In this document: positions 7,524 to 15,190 of the stretch, one piece after another
Layout of the letters: every line of letters begins with the position of its first letter
Position numbering within the stretch: the stretch's first letter is position 1
Source: an uncultured Acidimicrobiales bacterium
GTDB lineage: Bacteria > Actinomycetota > Acidimicrobiia > Acidimicrobiales > Aldehydirespiratoraceae
Direction: 5' to 3'
Length of the DNA stretch: 64,000 bases
Assembly: GCA_958296055.1 (NCBI GenBank)
Contig: CATQHS010000001.1
Location: 2,824,277 to 2,888,276 of the forward strand
Program-made: the position numbers and the translations under genes
The notes under the pieces: generated by a model
What the model saw: only the letters and a program-made list of their open reading frames with translations
Told to the model about the DNA's origin: nothing
Databases searched by the model: none

Positions 7524-8894
7524 CGGACATTCCGCTCGCCATGGACCTCGCCGCTCGCCTCGGGGCGCTCGATGGCAGCCATCCTGGCGGTCGCCGCTCT
7601 GGTGGGCTCGGTCTCGTGCAGCAGCGGCGGGGAGGCGCCCGCCGACGGGGCCGGCGAGGCCGAGGCTGCGCCCGAGGAGGAAACCGGCGGGGATTCGCCT
7701 GAGTCTTCGGCCGCGGCGGCCAGGACCGGCGTCCACGACGAGCGCGTACTCTTCGGCCAGTCCGCCGCTTTGAGCGGCCCGGCCCAGGATCTGGGCCGGA
7801 ACATGCGGCTGGGCATCGAGGCCTCGTTTCACGAGGTGAACCAGCGGGGCGGCGTCCACGGGCGGCGGCTGGAGCTGGCCGTGTTCGACGACGCTTACGA
7901 GCCCGAGGCCGCCATCGCCAACACCTTCCGCCTGATCGACGAGGAGGAGGTGTTCGCGCTGATCGGCGCGGTGGGCACGCCGACGTCGCGCTCGGCCGTT
8001 CCCGTCGCGGCCGATGCGGGGGTCCCCTACATCGCCCCGTTCACCGGCGCCGCCTTCCTGCGGGACGCCCAGACGTGGGGCAATGTGCTCAACCTGCGGG
8101 CCTCCTACTACCAAGAGACCGAGGAGATGGTCGCCCGCCTGACCGAGGACTCGGGCATCGAGCGCATCGCCGTCATGTACCAAGACGACTCCTTCGGCCG
8201 GGCCGGCTACCAGGGGGTGCGGCTGGCGCTCGACCGACGCGACATGGACCCGGTGTCCATCGGGGTGTACACCCGCAACACCACGGCGGTCAAGACCGCT
8301 CTGCTCGACCTGCGCCGGGGAGATCCCGAGGCGGTGATCATGGTCGGCGCCTACCAGCCGGTGGCGGCGCTGATCGCCTGGGCCCGCCACATCGGCATGG
8401 ATCCGATCTTCATGACCGTCTCGTTCGTCGGGAGCATCGCCTTGGCCGAGGAGCTGGGTCTGGTCGGGGCCGGGGTCTACGTCACCCAGGTCGTGCCCTT
8501 TCCCACCGACTATTCCCTCCCCATAGTCGAGGCCTACGCCCGGGCCCTTTCCGACTACGACCCCGAGGCCACTCCCGGCTTCGTCTCCTTGGAGGGCTAC
8601 CTGGCCGGCCGCCTGGCCATCGCCGGCCTCGAGGCTTGCGGCCCCGACGTGGACCGGGACTGCTTCCTGAACATTCTGCGCGACGCCGAAATGGTCGATA
8701 TCGACGGGTTCGAGATCCGCTACGGCGAAGACGACAACCAGGGTTCCGACGATGTGTTCTTGACCAGAATCGGACCGGACGGCAATTACCGGCCCGTCGA
8801 TGCGGTCGGAGAAGAGGAGACAGATCTGGTTGACCGACCATGCCTCGCCCCGCCGGAAAGCCCGTTGACCTGTCGGAATCGAGGCTTGAGTTGA
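7518..8894 (+). CDS. Branched-chain amino acid-type (Leu/Ile/Val) binding lipoprotein, probable sensor
   Basis: 458 residues with a long N-region, hydrophobic helix and lipobox-like VGSVSC (Cys about residue 35), then an acidic low-complexity linker and a type I periplasmic binding fold (LFGQSAALSGPAQDLG, NQRGGVHGRRLEL, the Peripla_BP_6 pattern). No ABC permease or ATPase is adjacent. Instead the gene is sandwiched between regulators and overlaps the histidine kinase by TTGA, so a role as ligand receptor for the kinase is the better inference than solute uptake. Confidence 0.87.
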   Translation: MKRTFRSPWTSPLASGRSMAAILAVAALVGSVSCSSGGEAPADGAGEAEAAPEEETGGDSPESSAAAARTGVHDERVLFGQSAALSGPAQDLGRNMRLGIEASFHEVNQRGGVHGRRLELAVFDDAYEPEAAIANTFRLIDEEEVFALIGAVGTPTSRSAVPVAADAGVPYIAPFTGAAFLRDAQTWGNVLNLRASYYQETEEMVARLTEDSGIERIAVMYQDDSFGRAGYQGVRLALDRRDMDPVSIGVYTRNTTAVKTALLDLRRGDPEAVIMVGAYQPVAALIAWARHIGMDPIFMTVSFVGSIALAEELGLVGAGVYVTQVVPFPTDYSLPIVEAYARALSDYDPEATPGFVSLEGYLAGRLAIAGLEACGPDVDRDCFLNILRDAEMVDIDGFEIRYGEDDNQGSDDVFLTRIGPDGNYRPVDAVGEEETDLVDRPCLAPPESPLTCRNRGLS

Positions 8895-11143
8895 GCTGGT
8901 TCAAGCGCCTGCTGAAAAGCCGTTACCGTCTCTCCGGAAAGTTCTATATCGGGATAGGGATGGCCGTGTCCCTGACCGTGGCCGCCAGTCTGGTCGGCTG
9001 GTTCTTCTTCGACCGGGTCAGCGTGACCCAGAGCCGGGTAAGCGACGAGAGCGTCCCCGAGATGGTGGCCGCCTTCGGCGTGGCCCAGTACAGCAGCAAC
9101 CTGATCACCGCCGCTCCCCGTCTGACCACCGCGGCCACGATCGGCGATTTCTCCAACATCTCCTCCCTGATTCAGGACACGTACCGGCAAATGGACAGGG
9201 ATCTGGCTGCTCTGGCCCTCCGACGGATGGACGACGGCACCGCCGATCCCCTGGTCGAGCGGGTCAGGACCCACGCCGACTCGCTCGTCGCCAACATCAG
9301 GGCGATCAGCGATGAAGAGTTTGAGCTGTTCGGATTGGCCAACCGCAGCGAGACCATGCGCTCCGAGCTGACCGACCTGCGGGTCAGCCTGGAGGAGGCC
9401 CTGGCGCCGGCCATCGACGATCAGCTCTTCTACACGGTCACCGGCTACCGCGACCGGGGCAAACCCCCCGTGCCTAGCTCCGAGCACCTCTCGGAGGGCG
9501 AGATCAGCCGTTACCGCCACTTGGCAGAAATGCTGGCCAACGGCAACGCGGCCATACAGACCCTGTCGAGCGTGTTCAGCATCGAGGATTCCGCCGCTTC
9601 GGTAGAGCCGCTGCGGGAGCGGTTCGAGTCGGCCGTGGGCCGCATACAGGGCAGCCTGTCGGCCATTGAGGAGTCCGCGGTAAAAGAAGAGGTCGTTGTC
9701 ATCTTCGATCGGCTGTTCGACCTGGGGGCCGGCAATCGCAACGGCTTCGATCTGAAGGCCCAGGAGTTGACCATTCGAGACCAGCAGCAGGGGCTGTTGG
9801 TCCAGAACGGCGACATAGCCCGGGACCTCGTGGCCGAGGTGGACGTCTTGGTCAACCAGGCCAACGAGAACGTGCAGGAGGCCAACCGGGCCTCGGCCCG
9901 GGCCATCTTCACGGGCCGCACCCTGCTGCTGTCCATCAGCGCGGTCAGCGTCGTCGCCGCCGTTCTAATCGCCTGGCTCTTCGTCGGCCGGGTGCTGCTG
10001 CGCCGCATCCAGACGCTGTCGGGATGGATGCGCCAGATGTCCGGCGGCGACTTGGAGGCCCAGGTCGCTATAGAAGGGCGCGACGAGGTGGCGGACATGG
10101 CCGCGGCCTTGGAGGTATTCCGCAACTACGCCCTGGAGGTGCAGCGCCTGAACTTGGTGGAGAAGATGGCGGAGGAGCTGCAGGGCAAGAACGACCAGTT
10201 GGAGACCGCTCTGCAAGACCTGAACCGGGCCCAGGACCAGATCGTGGTGCGCGAGAAGCTGGCGGCTCTGGGCGAGCTCACCGCCGGGGTGGCCCACGAA
10301 GTGAGGAACCCTCTGAATTTCGTGAAGAACTTCGCCGAGGTCTCTGAGGAACTGCTTGAGGAGTTGCGGGAAGTTATCGAGGACAACGTCGAGAAGCTCG
10401 ACGAGGACCAGAGGTCCCTCATCGCCGAGATATCGGGGGATCTCACCGGCAATCTCGAGCGGATCCGCTCCCACGGCGATCGGGCCAACCGGATCGTGCA
10501 CGACATGCTCATGATGGGACGCGGGTCGGCCGAGTGGCAGTTGACCGACATCAACACCCTGCTCGACGAGTACGCCCGGCTCGCCTACCACAGCGCCCGG
10601 GCCACCGACCCCGACTTCCAGCTCGATTGGAAAGCGGAACTGGACCCGGACGTGGGCGAGATGGAGGTAATCACCCAGGACCTGAGCCGCGTCTTCCTGA
10701 ACCTGGTGAGCAACGCCTGCTACGCCACCGACGAGAAGCGGCGCGCCGCCGCCGAGTTGCCGCCGGGCGGCGAGCCCTACGTGCCGACGCTGTGGCTCTC
10801 CACCAAGCGGGGGGATGAGTCGTGCGAGATACGGGTCAAGGACAACGGGAGCGGCATGCCGCCCGAAGTCATCGAGAAGATCTTCAACCCGTTCTTCACC
10901 ACCAAGCCGACCGGCCAGGGCACCGGGCTCGGGCTCACCATGTCCAACGACATCGTGCGCGAGCACGGTGGTACCATCCGGGTCGAGTCCGAGCCCGGCG
11001 AGTTCACCGAGATGATCATCGAGTTGCCACTGCAGCCGCCCGAGAGAAAGCAGGGGGCCGAGGCGGAGGAATCCGACTTGGAGCCCGGCCCTGAGGCCCC
11101 TGAGGCGGCCGTCGGGGCGGGCGCGGCCGGGGCTCCGGTGTGA
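8891..11143 (+). CDS. Membrane-bound HAMP sensor histidine kinase
   Basis: About 750 residues. TM1 near residues 15-38 (YIGIGMAVSLTVAASLVGWF), a large extracytoplasmic helical domain of about 300 residues, TM2 (LLLSISAVSVVAAVLIAWLF), a HAMP domain, a coiled coil, an H box (TAGVAHEVRNPLN, His near 468), N box (FLNLVSNACYAT), and G boxes (DNGSGMP, FFTTKPTGQGTGLGL). TTG 8891 overlaps the upstream TGA and has GAGG six bases before it; ATG 8840 in frame would overlap the upstream gene by 55 nt. Likely partner of the receiver-PP2C protein. Confidence 0.9.
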   Translation: MSWFKRLLKSRYRLSGKFYIGIGMAVSLTVAASLVGWFFFDRVSVTQSRVSDESVPEMVAAFGVAQYSSNLITAAPRLTTAATIGDFSNISSLIQDTYRQMDRDLAALALRRMDDGTADPLVERVRTHADSLVANIRAISDEEFELFGLANRSETMRSELTDLRVSLEEALAPAIDDQLFYTVTGYRDRGKPPVPSSEHLSEGEISRYRHLAEMLANGNAAIQTLSSVFSIEDSAASVEPLRERFESAVGRIQGSLSAIEESAVKEEVVVIFDRLFDLGAGNRNGFDLKAQELTIRDQQQGLLVQNGDIARDLVAEVDVLVNQANENVQEANRASARAIFTGRTLLLSISAVSVVAAVLIAWLFVGRVLLRRIQTLSGWMRQMSGGDLEAQVAIEGRDEVADMAAALEVFRNYALEVQRLNLVEKMAEELQGKNDQLETALQDLNRAQDQIVVREKLAALGELTAGVAHEVRNPLNFVKNFAEVSEELLEELREVIEDNVEKLDEDQRSLIAEISGDLTGNLERIRSHGDRANRIVHDMLMMGRGSAEWQLTDINTLLDEYARLAYHSARATDPDFQLDWKAELDPDVGEMEVITQDLSRVFLNLVSNACYATDEKRRAAAELPPGGEPYVPTLWLSTKRGDESCEIRVKDNGSGMPPEVIEKIFNPFFTTKPTGQGTGLGLTMSNDIVREHGGTIRVESEPGEFTEMIIELPLQPPERKQGAEAEESDLEPGPEAPEAAVGAGAAGAPV

Positions 11144-11160
11144 AAGGCTCCAGTGTGAAA
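11131..11160 (+). repeat. 15-bp tandem duplication of the kinase gene 3' end
   Basis: GGCTCCGGTGTGAAA (11131-11145, containing the TGA stop) is followed by GGCTCCAGTGTGAAA (11146-11160), one mismatch. Confidence 0.75.
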
Positions 11161-11188
11161 CCCGCCATCGAGCCTGGTCGGTAACGCC

Positions 11189-12622
11189 GTGGACTTCGAC
11201 TCCTACGACTTGGACCCGATCTTCTACGATGAGATGTTTCTGGCCGATGGCTCTTCCCGCGTCGCCTGCCGCCAGCTCCACGAGGCCCTGCTGGATCTCT
11301 CCGCCGAGGAGTTGGCCAGCATCCAGGAGCGGGTCACGCGCTCGTTCTCCAACGAGGGCATCACCTTCACCGTCTACGGGGACGCCGAGGCCGACGAGCG
11401 GATCATTCCCGTCGACTGCGTGCCCCGGGTCCTCTCCAACGCCGACTGGCGCCACTTGGAGAGCGGGCTAGCCCAGCGGCTCAGGACCCTGAACCTCTTC
11501 CTCGAGGACGTCTACGACGAGGCCAAGGTGGTGGCCGACGGCGTCATACCGGCCGACGTGGTGTATAGCTGTCCCCAGTACCGGACCCAGATGCGCGGCT
11601 TCTCGGCCCCCAACGGCACCTGGGTTTCAATCTGCGGCACCGATCTGATCCGCACCAACGACGGCTTCCGGGTGCTCGAGGACAACCTGAGGGTGCCCTC
11701 GGGGGTCTCCTACATGATCGCCAACCGCAAGGCGGTCAAGGCCCGGTTCCGCCATCTGTACCGCACCTCCAGGGTCCAAGACGTCGAGCATTACGGCTCC
11801 ATCCTGCTGGAGACCTTGCGCGAGATGTCGCCCCGAGACCACTCCAGCCCCTCCGTCGCCCTGCTGACGCCCGGGGTGTACAACTCCGCCTTCTACGAGC
11901 ACATGTTCCTGGCCGGGGAAATCGGCGCGTACCTGGTGGAGGGCCGCGACCTGCTGGTGGACGGCGGCATCGTGTACATGCGCACCACCAAGGGCCTGCG
12001 GCGGGTGGACGTGATCTACCGGCGGGTGGACGACGACTTCATCGACCCGCTGGCCTTCCGCCCCGACTCCATGCTCGGCGTGCCGGGCCTGCTGGACGCC
12101 TACAAGCGGGGGAACGTGGCCCTGGTGAACGCGCCGGGCACGGGCGTGGCCGACGACAAGAGCGTTTACGCCTATGTGACCGACATGGTCCGTTACTACT
12201 TGGGCGAGGAGCCGATCCTGGAGAACGTCGAGACCTTCCTGTGCCGCCGGCCCGAGGATTTGGAGTACACGCTCGACAACTTGGAGCACCTGGTGGTCAA
12301 GCGGGTGGGCGAGTCGGGGGGCTACGGGATGCTGGTCGGCCCCCACGCCACCCCGAGGGAGCGCCGGGAGTACGCCAAGCAAGTGCGGGCCGACCCGGCC
12401 GACTTCATCTCCCAACCCACGCTCGCCCTGTCCCGCTCCCCCTGTCTGGTCGGCGACCGGTTCGAGCCGCGCCACGTCGACCTGCGCCCCTTCGTGCTCT
12501 GTGGACGCGAAACGCGTATCGTGCCCGGCGCGTTCTGCCGGGTCGCCCTGCGCCGGGGCAGCCTGGTGGTGAACTCGAGCCAGGGCGGGGGCGGCAAAGA
12601 CCTGTGGGTGCTAGAGGAGTGA
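11189..12622 (+). CDS. Circularly permuted ATP-grasp protein (DUF404/DUF407 type)
   Basis: 477-residue protein of the circularly permuted ATP-grasp type 2 family, whose members are usually paired with alpha-E proteins and are suspected of making a peptide-like product. Characteristic segments are FYDEMF near the N-terminus, GFRVLEDNLRVPSGVSYM, RVDVIYRRVDDDFIDPLAFR, VKRVGESGGYGMLVGPHA, and the C-terminal LVVNSSQGGGGKDLWVLEE. The reaction is unknown. The alpha-E partner is encoded at 14147, beyond an intervening ammonium transporter, and no transglutaminase partner is visible. Confidence 0.9.
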   Translation: MDFDSYDLDPIFYDEMFLADGSSRVACRQLHEALLDLSAEELASIQERVTRSFSNEGITFTVYGDAEADERIIPVDCVPRVLSNADWRHLESGLAQRLRTLNLFLEDVYDEAKVVADGVIPADVVYSCPQYRTQMRGFSAPNGTWVSICGTDLIRTNDGFRVLEDNLRVPSGVSYMIANRKAVKARFRHLYRTSRVQDVEHYGSILLETLREMSPRDHSSPSVALLTPGVYNSAFYEHMFLAGEIGAYLVEGRDLLVDGGIVYMRTTKGLRRVDVIYRRVDDDFIDPLAFRPDSMLGVPGLLDAYKRGNVALVNAPGTGVADDKSVYAYVTDMVRYYLGEEPILENVETFLCRRPEDLEYTLDNLEHLVVKRVGESGGYGMLVGPHATPRERREYAKQVRADPADFISQPTLALSRSPCLVGDRFEPRHVDLRPFVLCGRETRIVPGAFCRVALRRGSLVVNSSQGGGGKDLWVLEE

Positions 12623-12689
12623 GCCCAGTGGGTCTTCGTCTAATTCTTCATCCAATAAAAACCAATCTCGCCTGGAAAGGAGAGCTTCC

Positions 12690-14096
12690 TTGAGAGCACT
12701 CGCGACCATTCCCCCTGTTTACTCGCGCCGACGCCTCACCGGCTTGGCGCTGGCGGTGATCGCCACCCTCGCCATCATGCTGGCCCGGCCGGCCGTGGCC
12801 CGCGCCACGGGGCACGAGACCGGCGAAGAGCTCGCCTTCGTCTTGAACACCTTCTCGTTCCTCATGTGGGGCGCGCTGGTGATGTGGATGTGCGCCGGGT
12901 TCACCATGCTCGAGGCCGGGTCGGTGCGCACCAAGAACGCCTCCATGATCTGTCTTAAGAACATGGGCATCTACTCCATAGCCGGGCTGGCGTTCTTCTT
13001 TGCCGGCTACGGACTCATGTACGGCGACTCGATCGGGGGCGTCATCGGCACGTTCGACTTCATGTACGGACCGTCCGCCGCCGAGATCGCCCTGTTGGAC
13101 GGGCAGGAGAGCGCGACGGCCGAGGTGGTGGCCGGCGGCTACGCCTCCATGTCGGACTGGTTCTTCCAGATGGTCTTCGTGGCCACCGCCGCCTCCATCG
13201 TGTCCGGCGCTGTGGCCGAGCGGGTCAAGATGTGGCCCTTCTTCGCGGTGACGCTGGTGCTGACCGCCGTCATCTACCCGATCGTGGGCTCGTGGATATG
13301 GAACTCCGACGGCTGGCTGGCCAAGTTGGACTTCGTGGACTTCGCCGGCTCGACCGTCGTGCACGGCACCGGCGGCTGGGCCGCCCTGGCCGGCGTGCTG
13401 GTCATCGGGCCCAGGCTGGGCAAGTTCCGCTCCGACGGCACCGCCCGGCCCACGCCGCCCTCCAACGTGCTGCTGGTGACCCTGGGCGTCTTCATCCTGT
13501 GGTTGGGCTGGTTCGGCTTCAACGGCGGGTCCCAGTTGGCGCTGGGGAGCGCGGCCGACGCGGTGGCCATGAGCCAGGTGCTGGTGAACACCAATCTGGC
13601 CGCCGCGGCCGGCGTGCTCACCGCGCTGGCCCTCTCGAGGCCGATCTTCGGGCGTATAGACCTGTTCACCGGCCTGAACGGGGCCATCGCCGGGCTGGTC
13701 GCCATCACCGCCGGCCCCAGCTTCGTCGACCACTACTGGGCCATCATCATCGGCGCCATCGGCGCCGTCCTGTGCACCATGGGGCTCAAGCTCTTGGAGA
13801 AGCTGCGGATCGACGACGTGGTCGGGGCCATCCCCGCCCACCTCTTCGCCGGCATCTGGGGCACTCTGGCCGTAAGCATCACGGCCGGCGCCAACCTCGG
13901 CGTTCAGCTTCTCGGCGTGGTGACCGTGGGCGCCTTCGTGTTCGCGGTCTCGCTGCTGGTGTGGTGGGGGATCGACAAGCTGGTGCACCTGCGAGTGTCG
14001 ACGGATATCGAGCGCTTGGGCCAAGACGCCGGGGAACTCGGGATCGAGTCCTACCCGGAGTTCGTGCTCATGCCCGAAGAAGAGTACCAAGACTGA
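12690..14096 (+). CDS. amt: Ammonium transporter Amt
   Basis: 468-residue Amt/Mep/Rh channel. An N-terminal signal-like helix (TGLALAVIATLAIML, then RATG) precedes 11 hydrophobic segments. Conserved regions are MCAGFTMLEAGSVRTKN, the pore-region FAGSTVVHGTGGWAAL with pore His, and LGWFGFNGGSQL. TTG 12690 is supported by GGAAAGGAG (12674-12682) about seven bases upstream. No glnK gene follows, unlike many amt loci. The C-terminal MPEEEYQD is echoed by a degenerate duplicate just downstream (14106-14132). Confidence 0.95.
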   Translation: MRALATIPPVYSRRRLTGLALAVIATLAIMLARPAVARATGHETGEELAFVLNTFSFLMWGALVMWMCAGFTMLEAGSVRTKNASMICLKNMGIYSIAGLAFFFAGYGLMYGDSIGGVIGTFDFMYGPSAAEIALLDGQESATAEVVAGGYASMSDWFFQMVFVATAASIVSGAVAERVKMWPFFAVTLVLTAVIYPIVGSWIWNSDGWLAKLDFVDFAGSTVVHGTGGWAALAGVLVIGPRLGKFRSDGTARPTPPSNVLLVTLGVFILWLGWFGFNGGSQLALGSAADAVAMSQVLVNTNLAAAAGVLTALALSRPIFGRIDLFTGLNGAIAGLVAITAGPSFVDHYWAIIIGAIGAVLCTMGLKLLEKLRIDDVVGAIPAHLFAGIWGTLAVSITAGANLGVQLLGVVTVGAFVFAVSLLVWWGIDKLVHLRVSTDIERLGQDAGELGIESYPEFVLMPEEEYQD

Positions 14097-14132
14097 GCAG
14101 GCCCCATGCCTGAAGAAGACGGCGAAGACTGA
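14070..14132 (+). repeat. Duplicated 3' end of amt
   Basis: The 27 bases at 14070-14096 (last eight codons and stop) are repeated imperfectly at 14106-14132, encoding MPEEDGED and a stop; period 36. Confidence 0.7.
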
Positions 14133-14146
14133 TCGGCGGGACGGCG

Positions 14147-15115
14147 ATGCTGGCGCGCAGCGCGCAGGGGCTGTACTGGATGAGCCGCTACTTGGAGCGG
14201 GCCTCGCATCTGTGCCGCCTGCTGCAGTTGCAGACCGAGGCCCTGGTGGACCGGCCCATCCGGGAGATCCACTTCGGGTGGAGCCGCATCTACGGCAGCG
14301 TGAGCCGCCAGCCGCCGGTGGGCGACCTCGACTGGATCGACAGCGACGACTACACCCTGGCCGACTCCTACACGCTGGCCGACGACCTCACCTTCGAGCG
14401 GGCTAACCCGGGCTCGGTGTGGAGCTGCCTGGCCCTGGGCCGCGAGAACGCCCGGCAGATGCGCCAATGCATCAGCGCCGAGATGTGGACCCACCTGAAC
14501 CTGACCTATCTGCGCGTGCAGAAGCTCGAGATTCAGGACATATGGCGGGTCTCCCCGGAGAGCTTCTACGCGGAGACGGTGGAGGAGAGCGAGACGTTCG
14601 CCGGGGTGGCCGCGGCCACCATGTACCGCGACGAGGGCTGGCGGTTCGTGCAGCTCGGCCGGGCCATCGAGCGGGCCCAGCTCACCACCCTGCTGCTGCT
14701 GTCCCAGATCGAGGCGGGCGAGAGGGCCGAGCACCACTTCGACGCGGACTGGACCAGCCTGCTGCGCCTCTACCACGCCTTCGAGGCCTACAGCCGCCGC
14801 TTCAGCGTCGAGGTCGATCCGGGCCAGGTGCTGGACCTGCTGGCCACCGACCCGCGGCTGCCCGGCTCGCTCTGCCGATCGCTGGACAGCGCGGCGGCGG
14901 AGCTGGCGGCCATCGGCGCCGGCCCGCACCCCGGCGCCAGCGACGCCACTCGGCGCCTGGCCGGTCGCCTGGCCGCCCTGGTCAACTACGATTGGCCCGA
15001 CTCGGAGGACCGGGAGGCTCTGCTCCGCCAGATCAACCGGTACTGCTGGGACCTCCACCAGCTCGTGACCGACACCTATTTCGATTACCCGGTGGAGGAT
15101 CTCTCTACGCTGTGA
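14147..15115 (+). CDS. Alpha-E domain protein (DUF403)
   Basis: 322-residue all-helical protein of the alpha-E family. The N-terminus LARSAQGLYWMSRYLERA is the family hallmark, followed by ARQMRQCISAEMWTHLN and a C-terminal DLHQLVTDTYFDYPVEDL. Alpha-E proteins co-occur with circularly permuted ATP-grasp proteins such as the one at 11189; the biochemical role is not established. ATG 14147 begins directly at the conserved N-terminus. Confidence 0.9.
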   Translation: MLARSAQGLYWMSRYLERASHLCRLLQLQTEALVDRPIREIHFGWSRIYGSVSRQPPVGDLDWIDSDDYTLADSYTLADDLTFERANPGSVWSCLALGRENARQMRQCISAEMWTHLNLTYLRVQKLEIQDIWRVSPESFYAETVEESETFAGVAAATMYRDEGWRFVQLGRAIERAQLTTLLLLSQIEAGERAEHHFDADWTSLLRLYHAFEAYSRRFSVEVDPGQVLDLLATDPRLPGSLCRSLDSAAAELAAIGAGPHPGASDATRRLAGRLAALVNYDWPDSEDREALLRQINRYCWDLHQLVTDTYFDYPVEDLSTL

Positions 15116-15190
15116 CGCCGCGGCCCCGCTGCGCCGCCCGCCCGCACTTCCCCCGCCCGTAGTCCAGTCAGCCGTGGATCGGTTCAGCCC

